A stretch of DNA of 64,000 nucleotides. Origin: Paramoeba atlantica. Its lineage: Eukaryota > Discosea. This document shows positions 1 to 9,656 of the stretch, in pieces; within the stretch, counting starts at the first letter, position 1; every line of letters begins with the position of its first letter. The notes under the pieces are model-generated. The model was not told the origin of the DNA, ran no database searches, and worked only from the letters and a program-made list of their open reading frames with translations. Both the position numbers and the translations under genes were made by a program. The stretch covers positions 186,001 through 250,000 of the forward strand of contig CDRNVI010000083.1 in assembly GCA_977017575.1 (NCBI GenBank), in the 5' to 3' direction.

Positions 1-163
1 AATGATAAGAAGCCGAACATAAATCACGTATCTGGTGCAATTCACGGAGAATGGTGCGTATGATATGGTTTCAAGAATCGAGGCGTGGATAAAACGATTT
101 GTATGACATCCCTTGATGAGAGGACATCCACGGTCCTAGTTTGCGTTACTTGATTTCTTGCTT

Positions 164-1381
164 TCATAGAGTTTTTGGGATATTCTTTTCCAAGGACTTC
201 TTTTTACGAAGATCTTTCGTACGATTTTGAGCGCCGTGAGTGCGCCTCGTTGCCCCTCGTACTGTCCGAAGTAAATGACAATAACGGACCAAATCGACAT
301 CGGTGAGCTTTTTCACCTTTCGAAGCACAGCGGGGCTCACACACGGATAGGTAAGGTGCCGGAAAATGGAGTCCTGTTTGCCACGCGCTCCATGTTGCAT
401 AAGAATTCGTAAGAAGTTCTTTTCGTCAATGGTTTTTGACTTCCTTGCCTTTCGCACAAAATCGGGAACAGGGCAGAATCTCTCGTTTTTGAATAGCGGA
501 AATTCCTCATGTAGAGTGGAAAGAAGAACGTTATCACGGAATCGCTTATCCATGACATAACGCTCAGGCGACCCGGAACGTACTTCCTTGCTGCATCTCG
601 GGAGATTGTCCGTTGGATCTCCTTTGAGCGCTTGACATTCGTTCAATCGATCCACCGGCCAGTTGAATGCACGTTCCACCTCGGAACGATTTACAAACCA
701 CTCGCGATCTCCAGGGCGATAGAGCGCCGTGTTTCGACTTGTAGGAAACAGAGCAAAAACTTGGAATAGATCCTTATCAGTGGAGAACACGGTGGCGTGT
801 ACTTTTGGACCCAGTCGAGAACGTACCGTATAGATCACATCATCCCCCTCTGCCTGTTTTTTGCCATTCTCAGGGAAAACATTTATCTTCAACGCTTGAC
901 ACATTTCACGAGCCAGCGCTTGTGCTTGCTGGATGAGCCTTTTATGTTTCTTGCTGCGGGGCTTCTTTTCAAACTTGTATTTTTTGTGAATACCCAAGCG
1001 CCATGGAGCAGGACCCACCTGGTCTAAAGTCACCACCACTTTGTTTAATTTTGCCGATTCCCTATTCCCTGCGGTAAGTTTTTTGGTCACGCACTGTTCG
1101 TGGGGAGGATGTAGTGTGCTCGATTTAAGAAGGAGGATACCAAAGAGAGAAAGTGCGTTGCGTAAATCGCCTGTAGCATACACGTAGCGATGAAGTAGAT
1201 TACTGCCATCTATAATCACAACCCGCTTTTCCGGAATCTTTTTGGGTGTTAGACTAGGTACATCTTTTCGGGGTACACGAATGTGTTGACCAACCCACCT
1301 GGGCGCTGATGTGAAAAGACCACCCTTTGGCTTCAACGAGGGTAAAACCGTGATGTGAGGAAGAAAGGATCGGTTAAGCAT
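164..1381 (-). CDS. Mitochondrial-type 5'-3' exonuclease / flap endonuclease (Pol I 5'-nuclease family)
   Basis: A 405-residue protein of the bacterial Pol I 5'-nuclease/FEN class, which removes 5' flaps or RNA primers with two metal ions. Visible acidic motifs are VVIIDGSN (D58), EGDDVIYTV (E178, D180, D181), STDKDLFQVF (D202, D204) and KGDPTDNLPR (D255, D258), in the family's order. The first 50 residues are basic and hydroxyl-rich with almost no acidic residues, as in a mitochondrial presequence. Trypanosomes have a mitochondrial enzyme of this type (SSE-1) that acts in kinetoplast DNA replication; orthology is inference. The helix-hairpin-helix that normally follows GDxxDN is poorly conserved (RCSKEV where a glycine-rich turn is usual). 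It is the last gene read on this strand, 306 bp beyond URM1. Confidence 0.8.
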   Translation of the reverse strand: MLNRSFLPHITVLPSLKPKGGLFTSAPRWVGQHIRVPRKDVPSLTPKKIPEKRVVIIDGSNLLHRYVYATGDLRNALSLFGILLLKSSTLHPPHEQCVTKKLTAGNRESAKLNKVVVTLDQVGPAPWRLGIHKKYKFEKKPRSKKHKRLIQQAQALAREMCQALKINVFPENGKKQAEGDDVIYTVRSRLGPKVHATVFSTDKDLFQVFALFPTSRNTALYRPGDREWFVNRSEVERAFNWPVDRLNECQALKGDPTDNLPRCSKEVRSGSPERYVMDKRFRDNVLLSTLHEEFPLFKNERFCPVPDFVRKARKSKTIDEKNFLRILMQHGARGKQDSIFRHLTYPCVSPAVLRKVKKLTDVDLVRYCHLLRTVRGATRRTHGAQNRTKDLRKKKSLEKNIPKTL

Positions 1382-1687
1382 AAAAATATTTTTCCGTATT
1401 TATGGTAATTTGTGTAAAAAGGTTTTCTATTTTTTGTGTTTCTACGCCCCCTAATTTTTCTAAGTGAGCATAAATAAGTACAACATAAATGTAAATTTAG
1501 ACTTACATGTAATTATTGTGTAGTCGCCGTGCACGAGTGTGATATGCATTCTGCAGTCAAAATATTTGCATTGTGTTTGTTCACACGCATTCGTTGCTTT
1601 TCCTTATCCACAAACAATGATGTATCAATGAGCAATGAGAGCCCCACCTTATGTCACATAAGGTGGAGTGTCTTGTGACATAAATAT
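1382..1687. other. Intergenic gap with a perfect hairpin
   Basis: This 306-bp spacer separates URM1 from the 5' nuclease. It is AT-rich and holds no convincing gene. The one clear structure is an 11-bp perfect inverted repeat with a one-base loop at 1644-1666 (CCACCTTATGT, its complement follows), 22 bp past the URM1 stop codon on the coding strand. Confidence 0.7.
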
Positions 1688-2128
1688 TCATCCTCCGTGC
1701 AGCGTGGAAATAAATGTTACTTTTCCTACACCTTGAGAGATTTCGGCATCCAACCCGCCTACAATTTCCCAATCTACATCGTCAAGAAGTACAAGAATGC
1801 CGGGACGAACAGTGTAAGGGTACGAGTGAACTTTGCTCGTTGTCTTCGAATCCTCAACGTGAGGAACTGCAAACAAATCTCTCTTGGCTTCAAGCCGCTC
1901 TTGTGTAAGCCATGCGATCAGATGACCTACGGTGATTTTTTGAACCGGTTCTTGCAGATTCATTTGTTTTGAAGACACGCAAGAATCAGGTAATAACTGC
2001 ACTTCGTCATTCGTTAAGGATATAAATCCCTTGCCCCCAAAGACAAGCTCGCAACCTCCACATAACTCAACTTGCAGTGGCATGTGTTGTTCTGTTATAA
2101 GCTCTAATGTAAATTTACGCTTATCCAA
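1688..2128 (-). CDS. URM1: Ubiquitin-related modifier 1 (sulfur carrier for tRNA thiolation)
   Basis: Urm1 is activated by the E1-like Uba4 at its C-terminal Gly-Gly, carries sulfur as a thiocarboxylate for 2-thiouridine formation in tRNA, and can be conjugated to proteins. The C-terminus reads GILVLLDDVDWEIVGG and then TFISTLHGG, the family signature, with the two glycines (145, 146) directly before a TGA stop. The N-terminal half has the expected strand LQVELCGGCELVFGG. At 146 residues it is about 45 longer than yeast or human Urm1; the extra length lies in the middle (roughly residues 45-105) as a charged insertion. The correct end and well-kept core argue for a working gene. Confidence 0.93.
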   Translation of the reverse strand: MDKRKFTLELITEQHMPLQVELCGGCELVFGGKGFISLTNDEVQLLPDSCVSSKQMNLQEPVQKITVGHLIAWLTQERLEAKRDLFAVPHVEDSKTTSKVHSYPYTVRPGILVLLDDVDWEIVGGLDAEISQGVGKVTFISTLHGG

Positions 2129-2515
2129 TATACCGGAATATGCGAAAACACCTTCTAACGTCTAACCCTGCGCTTTAAAATTTTTAAAACTTTATTCTAG
2201 ACCTACCTGTGTGACAAGGTAAATTACATAAAACAATGCACATACCATTGAATGTACATGATGAATGTGTACAATCCTGTACTTCCCTTTCACCTCTTCA
2301 CTTTATTATTTCATAAAATAGCAATCTAATTCAGAACAAAAACAACGGCAAACGTCGTAAAAAACATGACACCTCATACTAAGAACATTGATAATACCCG
2401 CAAAGGTATGTTTAGTTAAGCAACACGTTTTGTTGTTTAAAAATACGAATACACACCTTAAAGATATTTTCAAAATGACAATAAAAACATTTGCCAGCTA
2501 GTACACAGCGTACAG
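2129..2515. other. Intergenic gap, nothing seen
   Basis: A 387-bp AT-rich spacer between the lectin-like gene and URM1. No open frame, repeat or strong hairpin was found. Confidence 0.6.
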
Positions 2516-4174
2516 CTAGTACGTCACGGGGGGAGGGCTGGTAGGGGGTGGCGGGGTGTATGGGGTCCCTGGATGCTGTGTGGGCGGCATATTGGGGTTA
2601 TACGGAGGTGCGGGGTGGCCGTACCCTCCAGGGGGCACCGCGGGGTTCACGGGATAACCTTGGCCGGGATATCCATAGGGTTGCTGGGGTGGCTGCTGGG
2701 GCTGTTGCGGTGGGGGTGGGGGTGGGGGCGCGCCCGGGGGAGGTACTCCCCCTTGCGTAGGGACGGAGCCGTAGGGGTGGGAGGGTGGAGGAGGTGGAGG
2801 AGTCGTACTGTACATTGGTGGAGTGCCCATCGGGGGTGCGTAGCCCTGTGGCATGGCCGTGTTGGGGGGCACTCCTGTACTGGGGACGGGTGTAACCGGG
2901 GTGTTGGCAGGGGGAGGGGGAGGGGCGGTCGGTGGCTGAGGAGTTGGAGCCGTCGGGGCAGGGGCGGGGGGTACGGGAGGGATCTCCCCGGTTGCAGGAG
3001 TGGGTGTGGTCTCTTCTTTGACTCGACGTGCAGGAGCGGATTCTGGGGCCTCGGTGGGATTAGTCACGGAGTGCCGTCGTCTTCGTTCCCGTCGTCCTTC
3101 GCGGTCCTTGCTCCGTTTGGGGTCCACACGTGCTCCATAGTCATACTCCTCTCGATAGTCCCGTCGCCGGACATGACGCTCGTCGTCGAAGTCACGACGG
3201 TACCGTGAACGGCGATCCTCCTCCTGACTGCCTTCCTCATCTCCGTCGTCATAATCTGCATATTCGTCCCCGTCATACATGTCGTCGTAGAGATCCTTTC
3301 CCTTCTTCATCCTCTCTTCCTTGCGCCGCGCGAGTTCCTCTTCTCGCTTTTTTTCGTCCTCCGCGTATTGTTTTTGCCGACGCTCAAAATCCTCCTGGCT
3401 GTATTTCTCTGCTTCAGGATGGGCATGGCGTTTACGTTCCCGTTCGTCATGTCCTCGGATAAAGTCATGAATGTCGTCGATGCTGTGACGGTTGAGCTGC
3501 TCATAAGAATAATGCCCAGGTAAGGTGGTTAGGTAGAACCCTGTGAGGTACCACCGGTTGTCTTTACCTGCATCCGGAGAGCCCTGGGCTCCAAAGTGAT
3601 ACCCTGTGGCAAGCTGCGCCTGGGTTTCCAGGCATTTGATCTCCTCCTCCCCGGTGGTTACCGTAAGCGTCCCTTTCTTGCGTGAATCGTAGGACACGGA
3701 AATCTCCATCTCTCCAGATGGAAGGGACCGCCCCTGATACGTTCCCTCGGCCGCCGTGACGTTCAACCCCCCCGCCTTAATCACGTGTGGATATACCTCT
3801 AGCCATAGGAACGGGTAATTCCCATTCATTGTGCTGTAGGTCAGAACAAGAGGGGTTGTGGGGTTACCTTTGTGGGTGACACGCACGATAAAACGCCAGT
3901 CAGCCATTTCCTTCCGTCGTGCGTTACGAATCCATCCCCCGCTTAGACTGATAGCCTCGTTTGTGATAACCGTGGAGGCACCAAAGTCCCAGTGGTGTAA
4001 CCCTCCGTCCCAGTAAGACTCCAAAAACGGTGGTTCCAGAGAGTGGGCTGAGATGAGCTCCGTATTTTTTTGACGGTCCTCATTGGATGCACTGCATCCC
4101 ACTTGAAGAGTCGCGGCTAGAATTAAAATTATGAAACGACAGCTCGTGAACATAATAGAAAAGCTTTTTGTCAT
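2516..4174 (-). CDS. Secretory-pathway protein with L-type-lectin-like domain and proline-rich tail
   Basis: A 552-residue protein. Residues about 8-30 form a hydrophobic signal peptide (RFIILILAATLQVGC). Next comes a domain of about 200 residues with features of ERGIC-53/VIP36-type leguminous lectins: a W-D-F-G-x-S-T-V-I-T-N segment near residue 62 and an ISLSGGWIRNA strand. After that there is a highly charged Glu/Lys/Arg stretch (about 240-370) and a proline-rich tail of about 160 residues built of PPP and PPPP runs. ERGIC-53 ends in a membrane anchor and an ER export signal; none is visible here, so a soluble or lumenal/secreted protein is more likely. The lectin assignment rests on the strand motifs only and the sugar ligands were not verified. 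Confidence 0.6.
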   Translation of the reverse strand: MTKSFSIMFTSCRFIILILAATLQVGCSASNEDRQKNTELISAHSLEPPFLESYWDGGLHHWDFGASTVITNEAISLSGGWIRNARRKEMADWRFIVRVTHKGNPTTPLVLTYSTMNGNYPFLWLEVYPHVIKAGGLNVTAAEGTYQGRSLPSGEMEISVSYDSRKKGTLTVTTGEEEIKCLETQAQLATGYHFGAQGSPDAGKDNRWYLTGFYLTTLPGHYSYEQLNRHSIDDIHDFIRGHDERERKRHAHPEAEKYSQEDFERRQKQYAEDEKKREEELARRKEERMKKGKDLYDDMYDGDEYADYDDGDEEGSQEEDRRSRYRRDFDDERHVRRRDYREEYDYGARVDPKRSKDREGRRERRRRHSVTNPTEAPESAPARRVKEETTPTPATGEIPPVPPAPAPTAPTPQPPTAPPPPPANTPVTPVPSTGVPPNTAMPQGYAPPMGTPPMYSTTPPPPPPSHPYGSVPTQGGVPPPGAPPPPPPPQQPQQPPQQPYGYPGQGYPVNPAVPPGGYGHPAPPYNPNMPPTQHPGTPYTPPPPTSPPPVTY

Positions 4175-4665
4175 GTAAAAAGAAGAGAAAAGTTTTTATT
4201 TTCGCAAAAAGTAGGATCAGATTAGGGCACATTTTTACCGCATAATAGCCAAAAACTCAATATCAATCGAAGAGGGCGGCAAGGACGGATAATATGGCTT
4301 CCTGCCCTAATTCATTCTCCTACCTTCATCCTTCGTTCCCCATTGTGCCTAGGAGCAAATAAGAGGATGCCTAGGAGCAAATAGCCCAAAGGGGGAGTCC
4401 AAGTATTATCCACATCCATTTACTATTCACAAACAATTATTTATGGGAAATAAGAAGAAAAGTTCTTCGCCCAATTTTTTGTCTCTACTAAAGGGGGGGC
4501 TCTGAGGAGAGGTCTCTACTAAAGGGGGGTCGCAGTACATGTACAGTGCAGTGTATGTAAGTGGGGGGTACTCCGCGGCACTATAGTAAGGGGGATAATT
4601 TTCAAAATTGAGGACTTATCTGTTCTTCTAGATTAGAAGAACAGATATGTACGGATAGGTGGTAG
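4175..4665. other. Intergenic spacer with short direct repeats and a hairpin
   Basis: This 491-bp gap carries two near-tandem pairs (GCCTAGGAGCAAATA at about 4352 and 4369; GTCTCTACTAAAGGGGGG at about 4481 and 4511) and several G runs, which suggests decayed mobile DNA. At 4618-4646 lies a perfect 13-bp hairpin with a 3-base loop, 20 bp past the stop codon of the LRR gene. Confidence 0.6.
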
Positions 4666-5391
4666 TTAAACGAAGTCCCCCACTAGTCTAGTAGGAACCT
4701 TTCTCGAATAATATTTTCCAAAAGTGCGACGAAATCCTGTGGCCTTCAAAATTTCCACATATGATTCCGAAAAGTTTATCCACTCCACATTGGGAGGTAA
4801 CAAGGAAAGTTCCACACATCCGTGCACGGCGTTATAAGATAAATCTATTGCTGTTAAAGAGTTAGGCATGCTACAGAAGTCCAACAACCCAGAAAACCGA
4901 TTCTGCTCCAAACGAAGCTCGCGCAGTGTTGTCGGCAGAGTGGTAAAGTCCAACGAACCGGAAAAAAAGTTTATCTGAAGATCGAGAATTTCGAGTTTAT
5001 TGGGGAGACAAGTCAAATCAACTTTTCCACTAAATTTATTGTCCCCTAAATTCAAGACTCGTAGCTCTAAGGGCAGATCATCCCAAGAAACAATGCCGCA
5101 AAATGTGTTACACCAAAGGTTGACCTCTTGCGTAGTTGGTGGAAGTACTCCCCAGCGAAGTGATCCGCTCCAAGAACTTGAAGGCCAGTTAATGCAATTC
5201 ACGGTTTCGTTCACTACTTTTAATCCATACCAAAAACCCAATTCCGTATCCATTGTCCACGTGTCATGTTTCTTTACAAGGTCAGCGACAAATAACAACA
5301 TGTCATCTCTGTGAGAGAGACAATGACCGCGCACTCGAGCTGCTCTTACCGTATCAGCAGCGTAAAAGAGCATCAAAATCCCGAAGTACAT
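4666..5391 (-). CDS. Secreted leucine-rich-repeat protein (LRR copy 1)
   Basis: A 241-residue protein with a signal peptide (MYFGILMLFYAADTV) and a conserved cap region (residues about 18-110). About six LRR units of 21-24 residues follow, with the pattern LPxxLxxLxLxxNxFSG (for example LPTTLRELRLEQNRFSG). The cap lacks the clean C-x-W-K-G-V-x-C signature of the other three copies in the window, keeping only a cysteine-tryptophan pair (NCINWP). Such plant-like LRR surface or secreted proteins are common in kinetoplastids and usually serve in binding; the ligand is unknown. The repeats end at about residue 215, followed by a short basic tail with no membrane anchor. Confidence 0.8.
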   Translation of the reverse strand: MYFGILMLFYAADTVRAARVRGHCLSHRDDMLLFVADLVKKHDTWTMDTELGFWYGLKVVNETVNCINWPSSSWSGSLRWGVLPPTTQEVNLWCNTFCGIVSWDDLPLELRVLNLGDNKFSGKVDLTCLPNKLEILDLQINFFSGSLDFTTLPTTLRELRLEQNRFSGLLDFCSMPNSLTAIDLSYNAVHGCVELSLLPPNVEWINFSESYVEILKATGFRRTFGKYYSRKVPTRLVGDFV

Positions 5392-5732
5392 AAAAAGAAA
5401 TTATCTTAATTCTAAAATAACTTGCAGACCTCACTACTGCAACTGCAAACACGTAGGACGAGCGGTAATACAACCCCGTTCATCAAAAATGGGACTAACC
5501 TTTAGAGAGCTACGCGTCTTGTTTTTTGATAATTTTTTTCAGGCTTCCTCACATTACTACAGAGAAGACCGCAAAAATTGTGTCGAAAGGCGCAAAAGAC
5601 TAATATTTTAATTATTTGTATTTTATCCTCTTTTTTGTGCATTTAATGTGACTTTTGGAGTTTTCGTAAGAATTATTGAGAAAATTTAACCAGTTTTTAA
5701 CATTACTCCCGATCTTTTTCCTTTAACGACAT
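5392..5732. other. Gap, nothing seen
   Basis: A 341-bp AT-rich stretch between the minus-strand LRR gene and the plus-strand serine-rich frame. No gene, repeat or hairpin of note. Confidence 0.5.
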
Positions 5733-6383
5733 ATGAATTCTAGCGATAGCGAAGAGCTGTCGAGCGGGGTCACTCTTTCGGATGAAAATGATTCTGATTG
5801 GAACCCATCAGATGAAATGGAATCAGATTTCTCTGAATCACAAGAATCGTCTTCTTTTTCGTCGAATGGTTCGTGTGCTTCTCTAGGATATGATTCGCCG
5901 CACGACGACGTACGTGTATTGTCTAGTTTATCCAGCTACTCAACTTCCAGTGGCTCGGAATCTTCGTATTCTTCTTCTTCGGAATCTTCGTATTCTTCTT
6001 CGGAATCTTCGTATTCTTCTGCTAGCGAAAGTAACGTTTCCTCCCCTCTCCCACTTTCCCCTCTCTTACTTTCTCCTGCACGCCGTGTTTGCTCTTCGAC
6101 CCGCTCTCGCATTCCATCTTTTTCACCAGACCGTTTTCAAAGAAGTGGATCGTTGTCTCCAGGATTTGATGCCAAGCTGTTGGAAGCGATACGTGATATT
6201 AAGGACGTTCACTCCGATATATCCCACCCAGCTGTTGACAACACCTTCTCTAATAGTTTACCCCCTGAAATGGAAGAACCAGATTCCAAACAACCAACCA
6301 ATCAGTTAATTCCAGATCCAAGAGATGATCAATTAAAATCTTTGGAGAAAAAAAATCTTATGATATTTTTAGACCATTGCTAA
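5733..6383 (+). CDS. Serine/acidic-rich open frame, probably mobile-element derived
   Basis: An open frame of 216 residues on the plus strand, opposite to every host gene here. Residues 1-100 are almost only Ser, Glu, Asp and Tyr, with a tandem SSESSYSS repeat (about 70-97); a basic serine-arginine stretch follows (LSPARRVCSSTRSR) and then a mixed region. Acidic serine-rich N-termini of this kind occur in front of piggyBac and other transposases, but no catalytic domain follows before the stop. It borders a block of Tc1/mariner elements. I do not recognise it; it may be the surviving 5' end of a transposase or a low-complexity frame by chance. Confidence 0.35.
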   Translation: MNSSDSEELSSGVTLSDENDSDWNPSDEMESDFSESQESSSFSSNGSCASLGYDSPHDDVRVLSSLSSYSTSSGSESSYSSSSESSYSSSESSYSSASESNVSSPLPLSPLLLSPARRVCSSTRSRIPSFSPDRFQRSGSLSPGFDAKLLEAIRDIKDVHSDISHPAVDNTFSNSLPPEMEEPDSKQPTNQLIPDPRDDQLKSLEKKNLMIFLDHC

Positions 6384-6661
6384 AAATTATACTCAGAAAA
6401 GTTCATTTTTTAAAGGGAATTTTGACTTTTCAGGGTACTTTTTAAGGTAATATTATATATTTGTTTTGTCTACAAGTATTTTTCCGGTGGTACCCTCAAC
6501 TAGATCTGCACGAATACACCGTTCTTTTGCCCTTTCTCTCATATACATGAATGTGGGGATAGTCCCAAAACCACTGGAACGGGGTTGTAGTAGTCTTTCA
6601 TAAGTAATTGAGGGGCTGCGGGTGGGGATTCGGTGCGGTCTCTGTGCGGTGTACCTACTTA

Positions 6662-7653
6662 CAGTGGTTTCAATTGAACTTCCCCCCCGCGGAAGTTTTA
6701 GTTTTTTTGTCCGTTTTTCCTCATTTTTGTTGCGAATGAGAGATCTCGTTCCCCTAGTGAAGCGCTTTGGCACCTTTTTTCCACAGAGACCCCCTAGTGC
6801 TCGTATAGTGACCTGAAAAATAGTCAAAACAATATTTTTGATAAATACGAACCTTGGAAGGTAGTACAAAACCATGTACAAGGGTGTACAGAAATCTTGC
6901 CCCCCCCCCCCGCGGAAATTTGATTTTTTTTATCCGTTCGGGTAAAAACAAGATTTTAGAAAACTCATATTTTGAAACTTACGTGAGAAAATCCAGAAAA
7001 TGACGATCAGTACGTACTAATACGTGATTTAAGCTTTGTAGAATAGTACTCAGAATGTCCGTTGTCGCTTTTTAATACTATTCTGAGTCGTTTGAGGACT
7101 GAGCTAATTTGTCTTGTTTTCATAGTTCCACAAAATGAAAAAAATGTACGTGAGGGTGAAAATTTGCTAAAAATAATGTTTTTTATCCCATGAGATCTCT
7201 AAGGAGTCATTAAGAAGGAAATACAGCAAGACTATTCGCTATGAGAACGAGACCCATGAAACGCGATTAAAACGAGCCAAAATGCGAAGGAAATGATCTC
7301 ATAAAACATAAAAAAATACAAAAAAAGGGATGTGCTCCTGAAAAATACTATCAAAAAACCATGTTTTTTGGACCCAAGGGGTCCCAAGGGGTCGCTATGA
7401 AAAAAAGGCGGCAAAGCGCTTCGCTGGAAAGCGAGATCTCTCCAATGCTGCAAAGATGAGCAAAAACGGATAAAAAAATCAAAATTCCGAGGGGGGGGGG
7501 GCAAGATTTCTGTTCACCCCTGTATTTTGGACCCAGGGGGTATCTACAAAAAAAAGCAGCAAAGCGCCACCAGGGAAACGAGATCTCTCCAATGCTGCGA
7601 AAATGAGAAAAAAACTCAAAATTACGCGGGGGGAAGATATCTTGAAACCACTG
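6662..7653. mobile_element. Tc1/mariner-type element, long terminal inverted repeats, non-autonomous (outer)
   Basis: The element starts CAGTGGTTTCAA after TA and ends with the reverse complement (TTGAAACCACTG) before TA, so it has TA duplications as Tc1/mariner elements do. The terminal inverted repeats run for about 130 bp and hold a C/G run (CCCCCCCGCGG) about 20 bp inside. No transposase frame is left. A second element (6879-7522) is inserted in it. Both share an internal motif (GAGATCTCTCCAATGCTGC), so they are related subfamilies. Confidence 0.75.
6879..7522. mobile_element. Tc1/mariner-type element, non-autonomous (inner)
   Basis: The right end reads AGATTTCTGTTCACCCCTG before TA, and the left end reads CAAGGGTGTACAGAAATCT after TA. 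The next bases at both ends are runs of 11-12 C (left) or G (right), followed by AT-rich DNA that also matches in inverted orientation (left to about 6945, right from 7469). It has no coding content and is inserted within the larger element 6662-7653. Confidence 0.72.
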
Positions 7654-7829
7654 TATCTCAGTGCAAGTACAGTAAATTACTGTGCGAAGTGTAGAATGGG
7701 CGGGGTGGCAGGGACGTAGAAGGTGAAGGCGAGGCTTCATGAATCCTGACTTCGTTGGAGAACAAATCTCAATGAAATTTACGGTTAGTAACAAATCACG
7801 AATGATTTTTCTTGAGATTATTATTATCA

Positions 7830-8290
7830 TTGCGGTGGCTGTGTAACTACCGCTCTACCCTCGATTATTGAAAAAAAAGTAATCAAAAACAATGAAAATA
7901 TAAAAAAGAACATCCCGAAAGGAAAACTTTTGGGATGACCCAAAAATAAATTATTTTTGACCAAAAAAACGTAAAACTACTATTTTTCCACAATCGATTA
8001 CTATTACGTATTTTGGGAGTTTGGGACCTCAGTTACCATTCTACGACGTTTGTTTCGACAGATTCGCCTCCTACCCCTACTGGTATAAAAAACGACCCGA
8101 ATTTGGGGTAAAATTTCGCAATTTTCCCCTAAAAAAGTTGTTCATTCATGGTGGTTTGGTAATTTTTCTTTTTTAGTGCGTTCGTTAAGCGCTGAGGTAG
8201 TTTTCAACGCGAAGCGCGCAGCATGAATGAATTCTACGTTGAAAACAACCACCGCGTTTGACGAAGAACCTAAAAAATCATTGCGGTGGT
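7830..8290 (+). repeat. R1 foldback repeat, partial diverged copy
   Basis: The copy begins with the R1 entry hairpin (CATTGCGGTGGCTGTGTAAC, then ACTACCGC) and ends at about 8180-8285 with the R1 palindrome, whose centre AACGCGAAGCGCGCAGCATG is intact. The middle matches the copy at 51366-51980 (a segment with TACGACGTTTGTTTCGAC) rather than the G-rich part of other copies. A second entry hairpin remnant follows at 8281. No coding capacity. Confidence 0.6.
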
Positions 8291-8747
8291 TGTATAACTA
8301 CTGCCCCCCCCACTTAAACGCAACCAGGTTTTGGCCTAAAATTGCGCATAAGTAGCCAGGTCAAAAAAAGGGGTGAAAAACTTTTTCGCGCCGATTCGCG
8401 GCGCGTGTTTCTATCATGAATTATATACGCAGGGTACCCTTCCGTGCTGCTTTTTATATACATGAGGCGCTGCGGGTGTGCATCACCGAACCGGCACCTT
8501 TTCGTCGAACCTTTTGAGGTCGAACGAGGTCTATTTTAGCCCAAAAAATGGATTGTACACGTACAAAGTAGCTTAAAGTGTAGTTTTTTTAGTTTGTTAC
8601 CGTACATAGCCGCCTTACTGTGAAAATACGGTGTACGCTGTATACGGTGCTGTATACGAACGGTGTATGCATTACACAAATCAAATGTACAATTAATATA
8701 CCCTCCACAATACATGCATAATTCTTTTACATTATCCTCCTTTTTAT
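8291..8747. other. Gap upstream of PIF/Harbinger-like frames
   Basis: A 457-bp stretch with no gene. It contains a C run near 8305 and a region rich in TGTACG/TACGG motifs (8540-8660) that may be part of the neighbouring element's end. No terminal repeat could be fixed. Confidence 0.4.
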
Positions 8748-9205
8748 ATGATGAGCCCTGTTGAGAGCAACGAAGATTTCACTTCACGTATGAAGGTAAC
8801 ATCTGCGAGGGATGATGACGTATACGACGTCATTGTCGCATCGCTTATGCGCACCTTCACGAAGCGCAAAACTCCTTTCGCAAAACTCCTTTATCGCGCA
8901 CGATGGACAGCTACTTACATGCCACACGCTCTGTGTGTGGCGTGGAGGTTAGCTCCCAAGTGCTGCAGCGTGTCATCTTCCACCTTGTGGAGCGCCGAGG
9001 ACACCTTCTCTTGGATTGTCTGCCACGAGGGGTCTACTTCCTTGCAGAGGCGACGCGTGATCTGGAAGCTTTCTTGGAACAGAACCCTCTCTACGCCCCT
9101 CCTCATGAAGGAGCTGTGGGGGAGTTCGTGGAGAACGTGTGGCGTTCTGTTTCAGAAAAGCGTTCCAGATCATGTACTCTGTGGCGCAAACGGAAGAGTG
9201 GCTAG
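8748..9205 (+). pseudogene. First frame of a broken DNA transposon (PIF/Harbinger-like unit)
   Basis: Two overlapping plus-strand frames appear to be one former gene. One covers 8748 to about 8900 and encodes an acidic start (MMSPVESNEDFTSRMK). The other covers 8903-9205 and encodes an alpha-helix-rich segment (VLQRVIFHLVERRGHLLLD). A single frameshift near 8900 would explain the switch. No domain was recognised. PIF/Harbinger elements usually carry a second DNA-binding protein gene beside the transposase, and this could be it; that is inference from position only. Confidence 0.35.
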
Positions 9206-9484
9206 GGTAAAGAAAACGTAGCAGAGGAATCCCTTTCTTCTACGGTGATCTCTTCACCCAACTTGCGCACTCAACCTTCCTCGCTCCCTCAACCTTCGCT
9301 TGGGGAAGCCTCTTTGAGGCCACGTTCCTCTCGCGTGATGCGCTTTCCTTCCCTTTAGTTTTCCCTCGCAGAAGCGAACGTTTCCCCCACAAAGCGTACG
9401 TAAGAGAAAAAGAGTTGTAATTCAAGAGAAGTGATAAGCTCGTTTTTTTTGAAGTTTGAAGTGCTAACCTTTATATATCATTTT

Positions 9485-9600
9485 TTTTAGATATCATGCA
9501 TATTGTATCATGAATAAGTTAGGTATCTTACCCATGAATGTCATCTTATATGTATCATGAATAAGTTAGGTATCTTACCCATGAATGTCATCTTACTTTT
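9485..9600 (+). repeat. Two tandem copies of a ~52-bp unit
   Basis: The unit containing TATCATGAATAAGTTAGGTA and CTTACCCATGAATGTCATCT occurs twice in direct tandem between the two frames of the PIF/Harbinger-like element. It has no coding role that I can see and may be a subterminal or promoter duplication in that element. Confidence 0.7.
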
Positions 9601-9656
9601 TGTTTTCTCTCTAGGCGATATTTTATCCTGCAATTCTATTTATCCTGCATTCTATC

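Noticed and set aside
2573-3208. Long plus-strand frame opposite the lectin-like gene
   Set aside because: It is the antisense of the proline/arginine-rich tail (GC-rich codons) and has no domain.
7232-7830. Minus-strand frames of 90 and 159 residues
   Set aside because: They run through terminal repeats of non-autonomous elements and are rich in Phe/Pro from poly-A/G tracts.
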